The position numbers were made by a program, and so were the translations under genes. The notes under the pieces are model-generated. The model was not told the DNA's origin. It did no database searches and saw only the letters and a program-made list of their open reading frames with translations. Below, in pieces: positions 1 through 8,642 of a stretch of 64,000 bases of DNA. Every line of letters starts with the position of its first letter. Position 1 is the stretch's first letter. Source of the stretch: Deinococcus sp. LM3 (GTDB lineage: Bacteria > Deinococcota > Deinococci > Deinococcales > Deinococcaceae); the NCBI RefSeq assembly GCF_002017875.1, contig NZ_MUFV01000001.1, positions 496,001 to 560,000 on the forward strand. Reading direction: 5' to 3'.

Positions 1-1
1 C

Positions 2-691
2 GTGGGGCGGGACGTGGACGAGGCGCGGGACCGGGTGCTGATGGGGCCGGAGCGGCGGTCGCTGGTGGTGCGGGAGGCGGATCGGAAAGTCACGGCGTAC
101 CACGAGGTCGGCCACGCCCTCGCTGCGCAGCTGCTGCCGCACGCGAACCGCGTGGCGAAACTGACGGTCGTGCCACGGGGCCGCGCCGCCGGATTCATGA
201 TGCCGGACGCCGACGACCGCCTGCACGTCACCCGACCCGCGCTGGAGGACATGATCGCGGTGGCCCTCGCAGGCCGCGCGGCCGAGGAGGTCGTGTTCGG
301 CGAGGTCACGACCGGCGCGCAGAACGACTTCCAGCAGGCGACCGGCATCGCGCGGCGCATGGTGACCGAGTGGGGCATGGGGGACACCATCGGGAAGGTG
401 GCGCTGGCCAGCAGCGAGGGCGGCTTCCTGGGCGGCGGCGCGCAGCTGCTCCCCATCAGCGAGGCCACCGCCGCGCAGATAGACGCCGAGGTCCGCACCC
501 TGATGGACGCCGCGTACACCCGCGCCGTGACCCTGATCGGCGAGCACCTGAGCCGCGTCCACGAGATCGTGACGGTCCTGATGGTCCGCGAGACCCTCAG
601 TGGCGAGGAATTCAGCGCCCTGCTGAACGGTCAGGAACTCGAACCGCTGCCGCCCGTCGCGCCGCCTGCCCCGGCCAGCCTGCCCGGCTGA
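2..691 (+). CDS. ftsH: ATP-dependent zinc metalloprotease FtsH, C-terminal part (5' truncated by window edge)
   Basis: This is the C-terminal protease half of an FtsH-family membrane AAA+ protease, which degrades unstable membrane and soluble proteins. The AAA module and N-terminal membrane segments lie before the window. About 229 residues are visible. The M41 zinc site HEVGH is at visible residues 34-38, and the third ligand region (GAQNDFQQATG) follows about 70 residues later, as in the family. The GTG at base 2 is only the first in-frame codon after the edge, not the true start. The protein ends in a Pro/Ala-rich tail. A strong GC hairpin follows. The identification is firm; which FtsH paralogue it is cannot be told from this fragment. 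Confidence 0.93.
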   Translation: MGRDVDEARDRVLMGPERRSLVVREADRKVTAYHEVGHALAAQLLPHANRVAKLTVVPRGRAAGFMMPDADDRLHVTRPALEDMIAVALAGRAAEEVVFGEVTTGAQNDFQQATGIARRMVTEWGMGDTIGKVALASSEGGFLGGGAQLLPISEATAAQIDAEVRTLMDAAYTRAVTLIGEHLSRVHEIVTVLMVRETLSGEEFSALLNGQELEPLPPVAPPAPASLPG

Positions 692-723
692 AGCCGCACA
701 GACAGACGGCGAGCACAGGGCGG

Positions 724-749
724 CGCCCCCGCCCCGAAGGGCGGGGGCG
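724..749 (+). terminator. GC-rich hairpin after ftsH
   Basis: An 11-bp perfect stem (CGCCCCCGCCC at 724-734, GGGCGGGGGCG at 739-749) closes on a CGAA tetraloop 33 nt after the ftsH stop. There is no T-tract. Its position between the convergent ends of ftsH and the MscS gene suggests a two-way terminator. Confidence 0.6.
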
Positions 750-798
750 TCTGCCCTGAACGATAGTCACCGGGCCTGTGACGCGGGCACCCACCTGT

Positions 799-831
799 CC
801 GGGTTGCCAACTCCACGCCCGGAGTCCGTAT
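799..831. repeat. Internally deleted remnant of the ~134-bp repeat
   Basis: The stretch resembles the segment of the family repeat around GCCAGCTCCACGTCCGGA (here GCCAACTCCACGCCCGGA) and then jumps directly to the terminal GTCCGTA, so the interval between is deleted. Read on the minus strand it starts at the stop codon of the MscS gene (TGA then TACGGACTCC), the same arrangement as in two full copies at 49347 and 59649. Confidence 0.5.
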
Positions 832-2042
832 CAGATCTCCTCTTCCTCGGGGTCGCGGCCCAGGCTGGGTTCCACGGGGGGTGTGCGGCGGTTCTGGGTG
901 CTGGTGTCCTGCGCGGGGGACGGGGCAGGCACGTCGTCGCGGGTCAGGCGGATCTCGATGGGGTTGGAGCCGAAATTCACGCTGCGCTGAGGGAAGGGAA
1001 TCTCGATGCCGGCCTCGTCCATGGCGATCTTGATGCGGCGGTTGAACTCGCGGCCCAGCGCCCACTGGCTCTTGGGCTGCACCTTGTACAGGGCGCGCAG
1101 GGTCACGCCGTCCGGGGCGAGCTGCACCACGCCCTGCATCTCGGGTTCTTCCAGGAAGAAGTGCCGCCAGTCGGGCGACTCGTACAGTTCGGTGCTGACG
1201 GCCTGCAGGACCTTCAGGGCCTCGTCCACGTTGGCGTTGTACGTGACGTCCACGGCGGCGACCACGCGGGACCAGTCCTTGCTGCTGACGCTGACCGTCT
1301 GAATCTGGCCGTTCGGGACGATGTGCATGGTGCCGTCCAGGGCGCGCAGGGCGGTCACGCGCAGGTTCAGCCGTTCCACGCCGCCCGAGAGTTGCCCGGT
1401 ATTGATGGTGATCACGTCGCCCACCCCGTACTGGTCTTCAAGCAGGATGAAAAAGCCGTTGAAGACGTCCTTGATCAGGCTCTGCGCGCCAAAGCCGACC
1501 GCGAGGCCCAGCACGGACACCCCGGCCAGGAGGCTGGTGGCGTTCAGGCCGATGGCCTGCAGCGCGGCAATGGCGCTGATGATGACCACCACGACCCGCA
1601 GGGTACTTTCCACGACGCCCTTGAGGGTCTGCACGCGCACGCTGCGGCGGTTGAATTCCTGTTCCGCGACGATGCGGGCCGCCAGGGTGCTGATCAGGTT
1701 CCAGGCGATCAGGGCCATGGCGATCACCACGACCAGTTGTCCGGCGCTGTGCCGGAATCCCTGCGTGATGTCGCGGCCCAGCTCGAACAGCACGGGCACG
1801 CTGGGCAGGTACGCGACGAACGTGGCGACCGCCAGCCACGACACGCTGACGACCAGCAGCCACACCCACTTGAGGACGCCGGGAAGGCCGCGGTGAATGT
1901 GGGGGCTCAGGGTCCTGATCAGCAGCCGTCCGAAACGGTAGATGGCGTAGGCGAACAGGGCCGTCAGGGCCAGCCCGATCCACACCTGCGGCTTGGTGAT
2001 TTGGATACTCAGTTCATCCAGCATGCCTCCCACCTTACTCAT
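831..2042 (-). CDS. Mechanosensitive ion channel of the MscS family
   Basis: Predicted inner-membrane channel that opens under membrane tension to release solutes on hypo-osmotic shock. About 403 residues. There are four hydrophobic helices in the first ~185 residues, then the MscS pore-lining pattern (LLAGVSVLGLAVGFGAQ, then LIKD) and the beta domain with DVITINTG and HIVPNGQI, typical of the small-conductance family. The C-terminus is a charged, Pro-rich tail ending in EEEEI. The start chosen is the ATG encoding MSKVGG; an upstream in-frame ATG at 2084 would add a 14-residue Pro-rich extension, and one at 2024 would remove six residues. The stop codon abuts a repeat remnant. Family assignment is secure; conductance class is not. 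Confidence 0.9.
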   Translation of the reverse strand: MSKVGGMLDELSIQITKPQVWIGLALTALFAYAIYRFGRLLIRTLSPHIHRGLPGVLKWVWLLVVSVSWLAVATFVAYLPSVPVLFELGRDITQGFRHSAGQLVVVIAMALIAWNLISTLAARIVAEQEFNRRSVRVQTLKGVVESTLRVVVVIISAIAALQAIGLNATSLLAGVSVLGLAVGFGAQSLIKDVFNGFFILLEDQYGVGDVITINTGQLSGGVERLNLRVTALRALDGTMHIVPNGQIQTVSVSSKDWSRVVAAVDVTYNANVDEALKVLQAVSTELYESPDWRHFFLEEPEMQGVVQLAPDGVTLRALYKVQPKSQWALGREFNRRIKIAMDEAGIEIPFPQRSVNFGSNPIEIRLTRDDVPAPSPAQDTSTQNRRTPPVEPSLGRDPEEEEI

Positions 2043-2166
2043 GAGAACGTGAGGGGTGTGGGGGGACGGTTCAGCCCCCGCCATCCGGCCGCCATGGCGG
2101 GGAGGCGGGGGCTGCGGGGCCTGGGCGGCCCAACCAGATCAGCCGCGCCAGATCAGCCTCGCCGGG

Positions 2167-3192
2167 TCAGCGGGCCTGATCCTGAAAGGCCGCTTCCAGG
2201 CGGGGAATCAGGTTGGATTCGTGGGCGCGGGCGGCGCGCAGCAGCGCGTTCTTGACGGCGCGGGCGTCGGCGCTGCCGTGACCGATGAACGCCAGGCCGC
2301 GCACGCCGATCAGCAGGCTCGCGCCGTAGGTGCTGGGGTCCATGCGGTCGGCCAGTCCGCGCAGCGCGCCGCGCACCAGCAGGCCGCCCAGCTTGGTCTT
2401 CAGGCTGCCGCTCAGGGCTTCCTTGACCCAGCCGAACAGCACCTTGGCTTCACCCTCGGCAAGTTTCAGGACGACGTTCCCGGTAAAGCCGTCGGTGACG
2501 ACGATGTCGGTGGTGTTACGGAAGATGTCGCGGCCCTCCACGTTCCCGTGGAAATTGATGCCCTGGCCGTGCTGTTCGCGCAGCAGCGCGTGCGCCTCAA
2601 GCACCAGGGCGCTGCCCTTGTGGTCTTCCTCGCCGATGGACAGCAGGCCCACGGTGGGGTTCTCGCGGTCCTCCACGACCCGCAGGTACACGCTGGCCAG
2701 CCGCGCCCACTGCGCGTAGTACGTGGCCTTCACGTCGGCGTTGGCGCCCACGTCCAGCAGGGTCGTGAAGCCCCCACGGGCCGGCAGGTGCGTGAGGATG
2801 GCGGGACGTTCCACGCCCCCGATACGGCCCAGCGTGAGCAGCGCGGACGCCATGGTCGCGCCGCTGTGCCCCATGCTGACGGCCGCCGACGCGCGGCCCT
2901 CCTTGACGAGGCGGGTGGCGACGTTGATGCTGGCCTGCGTGCGGCGGCGCACGTCGCTGGCGTGCTCGTCCATGCCGATCACGTCGGTCGCCTCGACCAC
3001 CTCGATGGGCAGCGCGGCGCTCCCGGCGTGCTTGCCGAGTTCCGCGTGCAGTTTCACGCGGTCCCCGACCAGCAGCACGCTCACGCCCGCGCGGGCGGCC
3101 AGGACGGCGCCCTCGACGTTCGGCGGCGCGCCGTGGTCGCCCCCCATGGCGTCCAGCGCGACCGGCAGGGGCTTCGGGGTTTCAGCGCTCAT
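2167..3192 (-). CDS. plsX: Phosphate acyltransferase PlsX
   Basis: PlsX converts acyl-ACP and phosphate to acyl-phosphate, the donor used by PlsY for the first acylation of glycerol-3-phosphate. It is 341 residues, the usual family length, with the N-terminal signature DAMGGDHGAP at about residues 14-23 and the conserved VVTDGFTGNVVLK segment near residue 225. The ATG start overlaps the end of the upstream NYN-domain gene by 11 bp, so the two are probably co-transcribed and coupled. The matching plsY gene is about 44 kb away in this window. In many bacteria plsX sits with fatty-acid synthesis genes; here it does not. Confidence 0.96.
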   Translation of the reverse strand: MSAETPKPLPVALDAMGGDHGAPPNVEGAVLAARAGVSVLLVGDRVKLHAELGKHAGSAALPIEVVEATDVIGMDEHASDVRRRTQASINVATRLVKEGRASAAVSMGHSGATMASALLTLGRIGGVERPAILTHLPARGGFTTLLDVGANADVKATYYAQWARLASVYLRVVEDRENPTVGLLSIGEEDHKGSALVLEAHALLREQHGQGINFHGNVEGRDIFRNTTDIVVTDGFTGNVVLKLAEGEAKVLFGWVKEALSGSLKTKLGGLLVRGALRGLADRMDPSTYGASLLIGVRGLAFIGHGSADARAVKNALLRAARAHESNLIPRLEAAFQDQAR

Positions 3193-3769
3193 CGGGTTCC
3201 TGCAGAGCCGCCGAAGTGTAGAACGGGCGGTGCTCGCCGCTGTTGCCGCGCGACTCGCTGGGCAGGCGGTAACCGGGACGCTCGACGTGCTCGCGGATGT
3301 CCTTGAAATCCACGTACTCGTCGGCGGCGTTACGCAGTTCGTAGCTGGTCATCTCGGCGATGCAGGCCACGACCACGCGCTTGCCACGGGCGCGCAGCAC
3401 CTCGACCGGACGCTCGAAGTCGCCGTCGCCGGTCAGCAGCACCGCCGTGTCGTAGCGGTCGCTGGTGGACAGCAGGTCCGTGACGATCTCGATGTCCAGG
3501 CTGGCGCGGCGGTACGTGTCGCCGCCCTCGTCGGTCGCCTCGCGCAGCGGGCGGGTGCGGACCGTGTAGCCCATGTACGTCAGGGCGTCCGTGAAGCGCT
3601 TCTGCTTGTCGTCGATGGGCGTGGGCACGGCCGTGTAGTAGAAGGCGTTGTACAGCGCGCCACCCGCCGAGAAGTGCTCCAGGATCTTGCGGTGATCGAA
3701 GTTCCAGCCGAGTCGTTTGGCCGCTGCGTACACATTCGCGCCGTCAATAAAAAGTGCAATACGTTCCAT
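3182..3769 (-). CDS. NYN-domain (LabA/DUF88-like) protein, putative RNase
   Basis: The protein begins MERIALFIDGANVYAAAK, the first acidic motif of the NYN/PIN-like nuclease fold. It is followed by SLDIEIVTDLL and by LLTGDGDFERPVEVLR, giving the Asp residues expected to bind metal. These match the LabA-like DUF88 family, whose members are putative or demonstrated RNases. Length 195 residues. Start chosen at the ATG at 3769 because an AGGAG ribosome site lies upstream and the homologous region begins there; the frame stays open to 3862. The last 11 bp overlap plsX. The RNA substrate is unknown. Confidence 0.87.
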   Translation of the reverse strand: MERIALFIDGANVYAAAKRLGWNFDHRKILEHFSAGGALYNAFYYTAVPTPIDDKQKRFTDALTYMGYTVRTRPLREATDEGGDTYRRASLDIEIVTDLLSTSDRYDTAVLLTGDGDFERPVEVLRARGKRVVVACIAEMTSYELRNAADEYVDFKDIREHVERPGYRLPSESRGNSGEHRPFYTSAALQEPDER

Positions 3770-3865
3770 CTGATGTCTCTCCTGTGCAGCCTCCCCACGG
3801 GCAGGCCGCGTCACGCCCCCGGATGGGGAACGTCCGCCCGTCAGGATACCCGACGCCCGCACAGC

Positions 3866-4261
<396 letters not shown>

Positions 4262-4372
4262 CCGCCCAGCCTAGCGCGGCCCGGCGGGGGATTGAGAGCC
4301 CCGTCACAGCGGTTAAACAAGCGGTGAGCATCCTGCCCATCTCTCCCCCATCACACGTATGCCCCCCGGGCG

Positions 4373-4378
4373 TATAGT
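4373..4378 (+). promoter_or_regulatory. -10 box of trxA (leaderless style)
   Basis: TATAGT lies 7 nt before the trxA ATG, leaving almost no room for a 5' UTR. The -35 region (TCACAC near 4351) is weak. Confidence 0.55.
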
Positions 4379-4385
4379 GACTGGC

Positions 4386-4736
4386 ATGAAGCCTGTGGAA
4401 CTCACGGACAGCAATTTTAACGACGAGATCGCCAGCGGCCTGACCCTGGTGGACTTCTGGGCCCCCTGGTGCGGACCGTGCCGCATCATCGCGCCCGTCA
4501 TCGAGGAACTCGCCGGGCAGTACGAGGGCCGCGTCAAGATCGGTAAGGTCAACGTCGACGAGAACCCCGTCACGCAGGGCCAGTACCGCGTCATGAGCAT
4601 CCCCACCCTGATCCTGTTCAAGGACGGCCAGCCCGTCGAGGGCGTCGTGGGTGCCCAGCCCAAACGCGCCTTCGAGACGCTGCTCGACAAGCACCTCACC
4701 CCGGCCGACAAAGCCGCCGCCCAGCCCAGCGTCTGA
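4386..4736 (+). CDS. trxA: Thioredoxin
   Basis: Cytoplasmic disulfide reductase. The 116-residue protein has the active site WCGPC at about residues 29-33 inside LVDFWAPWCGPCRIIAP, the cis-proline segment MSIPTLILFKDG, and a C-terminal helix. A short Lys/Ala-rich tail follows the domain. The ATG at 4386 is preferred over the upstream ATG at 4359, because a TATAGT -10 box lies between them and the domain begins directly after 4386. A hairpin with a T-containing flank follows 45 nt downstream, so trxA looks monocistronic. Confidence 0.97.
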   Translation: MKPVELTDSNFNDEIASGLTLVDFWAPWCGPCRIIAPVIEELAGQYEGRVKIGKVNVDENPVTQGQYRVMSIPTLILFKDGQPVEGVVGAQPKRAFETLLDKHLTPADKAAAQPSV

Positions 4737-4779
4737 GCACCACCCACCCGCACTGAACCCTCAGTGCAACCTCCAGTAA

Positions 4780-4816
4780 GAAGGGCCGCCCCGGTCAACC
4801 CGGCAGGTGGCCCTTT
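4780..4816 (+). terminator. Terminator of trxA
   Basis: GAAGGGCC (4780-4787) pairs with GGCCCTTTC (4809-4816 region) across a ~21-nt loop, and the 3' arm ends in TTTC. It separates trxA from the convergent hydrolase gene. Confidence 0.6.
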
Positions 4817-4894
4817 CTCCTGTGTCGGCGCCGGTCCACAAAGGAAGCGGCCCGACGGCAGCCCCTGTGAGTCGGACCTCTGTAGGTCGGAACG

Positions 4895-5461
4895 TCAGAG
4901 GCGCACGATGTCCGGCGGCGTCCAGGCGTGCAGCGCCTCGCCCAGCAGCACCTCGCCGTCGGACCAGTCGCCGTGACCACTGGCGACGTTGATGTGACCC
5001 GCCTCACCGGCCGAGATGAACTCGGCGTCCCAGGCTTCCGCGAAGGCCTGCGCCCGCTCGAAGCTGGCGAAGGGGTCGTTCTCGCTGGCGACCACCAGCG
5101 CCGGGAACGGCAGGGGCTGCGTGGGCACGGGGGCCATGTCCGCCACCGCCGGGTACTCGTCGAACGCCCGGTCCGCGTCGGTCGGGCCGACCAGCAGCGC
5201 GCCCTTCACCCGCTCGTGCCCGCCCGTCAGGGCCGCCCAGTGGACGATGGTCAGCACCCCACACGAGTGCCCCACCAGCACCAGATCACCCGGCGTCGCC
5301 TCGATGACCTCCTGAAGCCGCTGCGACCACGCCGCCGGGGTCGGGCGGTCCGGGTCGTCCTGCCGCACGCGCGCCGCGCCGAACTTCTCGGTCCACAGGG
5401 ACTGCCAGTGTTCCGGGCCGCTGTCCCCCAGGCCCGGCACGATCACGATGGTCGGTGTCAT
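4895..5461 (-). CDS. RBBP9/YdeN family alpha/beta hydrolase
   Basis: A 188-residue serine hydrolase of the compact RBBP9/YdeN type. Visible motifs are IVPGLGDSGPEHWQ at the N-terminus, the nucleophile elbow GHSCG at about residues 64-68, an acidic residue in SENDPFAS, and a late His in EAGHINVASG. The natural substrate is unknown. TAGCCT lies 6 nt upstream of the ATG, so the transcript is probably leaderless; a GGTTGAT heptad repeat lies where the -35 region would be. Confidence 0.88.
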   Translation of the reverse strand: MTPTIVIVPGLGDSGPEHWQSLWTEKFGAARVRQDDPDRPTPAAWSQRLQEVIEATPGDLVLVGHSCGVLTIVHWAALTGGHERVKGALLVGPTDADRAFDEYPAVADMAPVPTQPLPFPALVVASENDPFASFERAQAFAEAWDAEFISAGEAGHINVASGHGDWSDGEVLLGEALHAWTPPDIVRL

Positions 5462-5479
5462 GGGTTCAGGCTAGCGCCT

Positions 5480-5503
5480 GGTTGATGGTTGATGGTTGAT
5501 GGT
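5480..5503 (+). repeat. Heptanucleotide tandem repeat (GGTTGAT)x3
   Basis: Three perfect GGTTGAT units plus GGT, in the 109-bp gap between two minus-strand genes. It lies just upstream of the TAGCCT -10 box of the hydrolase gene at 4895-5461. Confidence 0.8.
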
Positions 5504-5570
5504 CAAGAGCATGGGCGCGGCGTGCCCGACTCCGTCAGGCCCCATCCACTCCCTCCTTCCTGCAACCCCC

Positions 5571-5927
5571 TCACGCCTCCAGAAGTTCGACCTGCCGTCC
5601 GTCGGGGTCCTGCACGAAGGCCATGTCGCGGCCGCCGGGGCTGGGTTGCAGGTCGCGGGTGACGGTGACGCCGCTGGCGCGCAGGGTGGGCAGCAGGGCG
5701 CGCAGGCCGGTGACGTGCAGGGCGATGTGTTCGGCCCAGTGGGGGTGCGGGGCGGGGGCCTGCTCCGGGATCTGGAAGAACTGGAGGCGGCCCTCCCCGA
5801 GGCGCAGGACGGCGCGGCGGTAACCCTCGGGGGTGGTGAGGTTCTTCTCGGTGGTCGCGCCGAGCGCCTCGTAGAAGGCGACGGTGGCGTTCAGGTCGCG
5901 GGTCAGGAAGGAGACGTGTTTCAGCAT
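5571..5927 (-). CDS. VOC-fold (glyoxalase/bleomycin resistance-like) protein
   Basis: A 118-residue single-domain VOC protein with two beta-alpha-beta-beta-beta units: the N-terminal LKHVSFLTRDLNATVAFYEA and the C-terminal GGRDMAFVQDPDGRQVELLE. Potential metal ligands are His4, Gln near residue 49 (LQFFQ), a His in EHIALHVTG and the final Glu. The substrate cannot be told. The start at 5927 gives the exact domain boundary; upstream the frame is open but unrelated. The divergent decarboxylase-like gene starts only 25 bp away, and the two -10 boxes overlap. Confidence 0.88.
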   Translation of the reverse strand: MLKHVSFLTRDLNATVAFYEALGATTEKNLTTPEGYRRAVLRLGEGRLQFFQIPEQAPAPHPHWAEHIALHVTGLRALLPTLRASGVTVTRDLQPSPGGRDMAFVQDPDGRQVELLEA

Positions 5928-5935
5928 GCGGTCAG

Positions 5936-5945
5936 GGTATACGCT
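5936..5945. promoter_or_regulatory. Overlapping divergent -10 boxes
   Basis: GGTATACGCT carries TACGCT (5940-5945, plus strand, 7 nt before the ATG at 5953) and TATACC (5941-5936, minus strand, 8 nt before the ATG at 5927). The two -10 elements share two bases, so RNA polymerase can occupy only one direction at a time. Confidence 0.6.
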
Positions 5946-5952
5946 GGGCGGC

Positions 5953-6630
5953 ATGATGCCTGCCGCGCTGGACAGGGCCGGGCCGCCGTGGACGCTGCGG
6001 GGGGCCGGGCTGGTCGCGGTGTTCGCCGGGCGGGGCGTGCTGATGCTGGTGCGGTACGCGTCGTCGCCGGTGGGGCCGTATGACGAGCTGTTGTGGGCCG
6101 AGGTGCGTGGCAGTCCGGTGGGGCGGCGCCCGCAGGTGACGCGGATCGTGGTGAGCACGGAGGCCAGCGTGGTGTGGGGCCGCCGGAACTGGGGCATTCC
6201 GAAGGAACTCGCGTCGTTCGGGTGGTCGGGTGCCGGGCTGGTTGGCGGGCCGGACGGCTGGCGTGGCGAGGGTGGGCAGGTGCGGGTCACGGGGGCCGGG
6301 GGTGAGATGCTGGCGCACCTGGGATTCCGGGCGGGCGGGCCGCGCCTGCCGGTGTGGACGGGGGTGGTGCCGGGGGCGTGGCGGACGCTGGCCCAGCCGG
6401 ACCTGACGCCGGACCCGGACGCCGCAGGCCCGCGCGGGACGCCACTGTCCACCGTGCTGACCACCGTGCAGGCGCGCGGGCGGGTGCAGGCGGCTCGCCT
6501 GAGCGCAGCGCAGGGCGCGTTTCATCCGGCCCTGATGGATTCGCGGCCGCTGCTGACGCTGGCGGCCCCGGAATTCCGGATGGTGTTCCCGGTGCCGCGC
6601 GTGGTCCGGTCAGACGGGCGGCCTGCCTGA
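5953..6630 (+). CDS. Acetoacetate decarboxylase-like (ADC family) protein
   Basis: A 225-residue protein that resembles the acetoacetate decarboxylase superfamily: SPVGPYDELLWAEVRG and WGIPKELASFGW are the conserved blocks. In true decarboxylases a Lys forms a Schiff base with the substrate; a Lys is present in GIPKELA, but I cannot confirm it is the catalytic one. Many family members have other or unknown roles. Start is ATG 5953 (or 5956, a second ATG), 7-8 nt behind the TACGCT box. The neighbouring VOC gene is divergent. Confidence 0.7.
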   Translation: MMPAALDRAGPPWTLRGAGLVAVFAGRGVLMLVRYASSPVGPYDELLWAEVRGSPVGRRPQVTRIVVSTEASVVWGRRNWGIPKELASFGWSGAGLVGGPDGWRGEGGQVRVTGAGGEMLAHLGFRAGGPRLPVWTGVVPGAWRTLAQPDLTPDPDAAGPRGTPLSTVLTTVQARGRVQAARLSAAQGAFHPALMDSRPLLTLAAPEFRMVFPVPRVVRSDGRPA

Positions 6631-6681
6631 CCGGTCGTTCGGGGTCATCCTTCCCCGGCGCGCGGTGACATAGTGCCGGTC

Positions 6682-7719
6682 ATGGAATACCGCAAGTTGC
6701 AGGGCACCGACCTGACCGTCAGCGCGGTCGGGTTTGGCGTGTGGACGGTCGGCACGACCTGGTGGGGCGTCAAGGACGAGGAGATGGGGAGGGGGCTGCT
6801 GCGCCGGGCCTTCGATCTGGGCGTCACGTTCTTCGACAACGCGGACACGTACGCGTCGGGCCGCGCCGAGGAGCTTCAGCGTGAGGCGCTGGGCGGCGTG
6901 CGCGATCAGATCGTGATCGGCACGAAGTTCGGGTACGACATCTACAACCACCCGGACCGTCCGGGGCAGCAGGAGCGTCCGCACGACTGGACGCCCGCTT
7001 ACCTGCGAAAGGCGCTGGAAGGCAGCCTGAAACGCCTGGGTACCGATTACATCGACTACTACCAGTTGCACAACCCGCGCATGGACGCCGTGCTGAACGA
7101 CGACCTGTGGGCCGAACTGGACCGCGCCAAGTCCGAGGGGCTGATCCGCGCGTACGGCACGGCGCTGGGGCCGGCGCTGAACGAACGGCAGATCGAGGAA
7201 GGCATTGCCAGCGTCCGGGACCGCCGCGCGCCCACGCAGATCATCTACAACCTCCTCGAGCAGATGCTGGGCGAGGCGATCCTCCCGGCGGGCGAGGCGG
7301 CGGGGGTGGGCGTGATGGCCCGCGTGCCGCACGCCTCCGGGCTGCTGGAGGGGTACATGACGCTGGACACCGAGTTCGAGCCCGGTGACCACCGCAACTG
7401 GCGCATGACCACCAACGCCCGCCGCAAGGCCTGGATGGAGGACGGCCTGAAGAAGGTCGAGCAGCTTCAGGCGCAGTTCGTGGAGGGTCATGGCCGCACG
7501 ATCGGGCAGCTGGCCATCCAGTTCGCGCTGCGTTCCCCGGTCATGGCGAGCGTCCTGCCGAACATCTACTCGGCGCAGAACCTCGAGGAGTACGCCGCGA
7601 CCTTCGACGCCGCGCCGCTGACCGACGAGGAATTCGGCGCGATTCAGGCGCTGTACCGGGAGAACTTCGGCCTGACGCACGACCTGCGCGGCGAGGTTGT
7701 CGCGGGAGGCGCCAGGTGA
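6682..7719 (+). CDS. Aldo/keto reductase
   Basis: A 345-residue NADPH-dependent TIM-barrel oxidoreductase. The catalytic tetrad is visible as Asp/Tyr in FFDNADTYASG (about residues 52-62), Lys in IGTKFGYD and His in YYQLHNPR. It resembles the AKR group of general stress/aldehyde reductases. Start ATG at 6682 lies 7 nt after a CATAGT box; an in-frame GTG at 6673 would overlap that box. It overlaps the coproheme decarboxylase gene by 4 bp (GTGA), so the two are translationally coupled, which hints at a role near haem metabolism, though this is inference. Confidence 0.92.
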   Translation: MEYRKLQGTDLTVSAVGFGVWTVGTTWWGVKDEEMGRGLLRRAFDLGVTFFDNADTYASGRAEELQREALGGVRDQIVIGTKFGYDIYNHPDRPGQQERPHDWTPAYLRKALEGSLKRLGTDYIDYYQLHNPRMDAVLNDDLWAELDRAKSEGLIRAYGTALGPALNERQIEEGIASVRDRRAPTQIIYNLLEQMLGEAILPAGEAAGVGVMARVPHASGLLEGYMTLDTEFEPGDHRNWRMTTNARRKAWMEDGLKKVEQLQAQFVEGHGRTIGQLAIQFALRSPVMASVLPNIYSAQNLEEYAATFDAAPLTDEEFGAIQALYRENFGLTHDLRGEVVAGGAR

Positions 7720-8570
7720 GCGGCCGTCCTGACAGCATCGGTCCCGAAGGCACCCGCCCGGAAGGGGCGATGCCCGCCGAGACGGGAGCGCCCGCGCCCG
7801 CCGCGCGTCCGGGCCGCCCGAAGATGATGGTGGACCTCGACCCGAGCGGTCAGGTGACGGGCCGCGAGGCCGACCGCGCCAACCGGCAGTTCCTGAACTA
7901 CGCGTTCTTCAAGCTGGACCCCGCCTTCCGGCGCCTGCCGCAGGCGGAACGCGACGAACTGAAGGCCGAGTTCCTCGCCGCCGCGAACGGCTGGGTGACC
8001 GACGCGCCCGCCGAGAAGGGCCTGATCCTGCGTCCGTACTCGCTGGTCGGCGTGCGCGGCGACGTGGACTTCATGCTGTGGCGCATCGCGTTCGACGTGC
8101 GCGACTTCCAGGAATCCCAGGCCCGTCTGAACCGCACGCGCCTGATGGGCTACCTGACGCAGCCGTACAACTTCATCTCCATGAACAAACGCAGCCAGTA
8201 CGTGAACCGCGTGGAGGGCAGCGGGCACGGCCTGGAAATCCTGCCCGGCCAGGGTCAGTACCTGTTCATCTACCCGTTCGTGAAGACGCGCGCGTGGTAC
8301 GACCTGACCCCGCACTCCCGCCAGGGCATGATGGACGAGCACATCAACGCCAGCGTGCCGTTCAAGGGCGTGCGCATCAACACCAGTTACTCGTACGGCA
8401 TCGACGATCAGGAATTCGTGGTGAGCTTCGACAGCGACTACCCGCAGGAGTTCGTGGATCTCGTGCACCGCCTGCGCTACACCGAGGCGAGCATGTTCAC
8501 GTTGCAGGACACCCCCATGTTCACCTGCGTGAAGAAGGACCTGAGCAGCGTGCTGGACGACCTGGGCTGA
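7716..8570 (+). CDS. hemQ: Coproheme decarboxylase (chlorite dismutase family, HemQ/ChdC)
   Basis: Catalyses the last step of the coproporphyrin-dependent haem pathway: oxidative decarboxylation of Fe-coproporphyrin III to haem b. It is 284 residues, with a low-complexity N-terminal ~45 residues before the dimeric alpha/beta barrel repeat. The block YPFVKTRAWYDLTP contains the Lys/Arg and Tyr region of the active site, and MMDEH followed about 17 residues later by NTSYSYGIDDQEFVV fits the proximal-His region. The GTG start at 7716 overlaps the upstream reductase; internal ATGs at about residues 19 and 37 are alternatives that would trim the variable N-terminus. A perfect 13-bp hairpin follows. 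Confidence 0.9.
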   Translation: MSGRPDSIGPEGTRPEGAMPAETGAPAPAARPGRPKMMVDLDPSGQVTGREADRANRQFLNYAFFKLDPAFRRLPQAERDELKAEFLAAANGWVTDAPAEKGLILRPYSLVGVRGDVDFMLWRIAFDVRDFQESQARLNRTRLMGYLTQPYNFISMNKRSQYVNRVEGSGHGLEILPGQGQYLFIYPFVKTRAWYDLTPHSRQGMMDEHINASVPFKGVRINTSYSYGIDDQEFVVSFDSDYPQEFVDLVHRLRYTEASMFTLQDTPMFTCVKKDLSSVLDDLG

Positions 8571-8588
8571 CCGTCCGGGCGCAGCAAG

Positions 8589-8632
8589 CAGGGCAGGGGG
8601 GCACGCCATCACCGGGCGTCCCCCCTGCCCTG
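8589..8632. terminator. Bidirectional terminator between hemQ and response regulator
   Basis: CAGGGCAGGGGGG (8589-8601) and CCCCCCTGCCCTG (8620-8632) form a perfect 13-bp stem between two convergent genes. Confidence 0.75.
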
Positions 8633-8642
8633 TCCGGCGTGG

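Noticed and set aside
804..2255. Long plus-strand frame over the MscS gene
   Set aside because: Antisense to a clear membrane channel gene and without domain or start signals.
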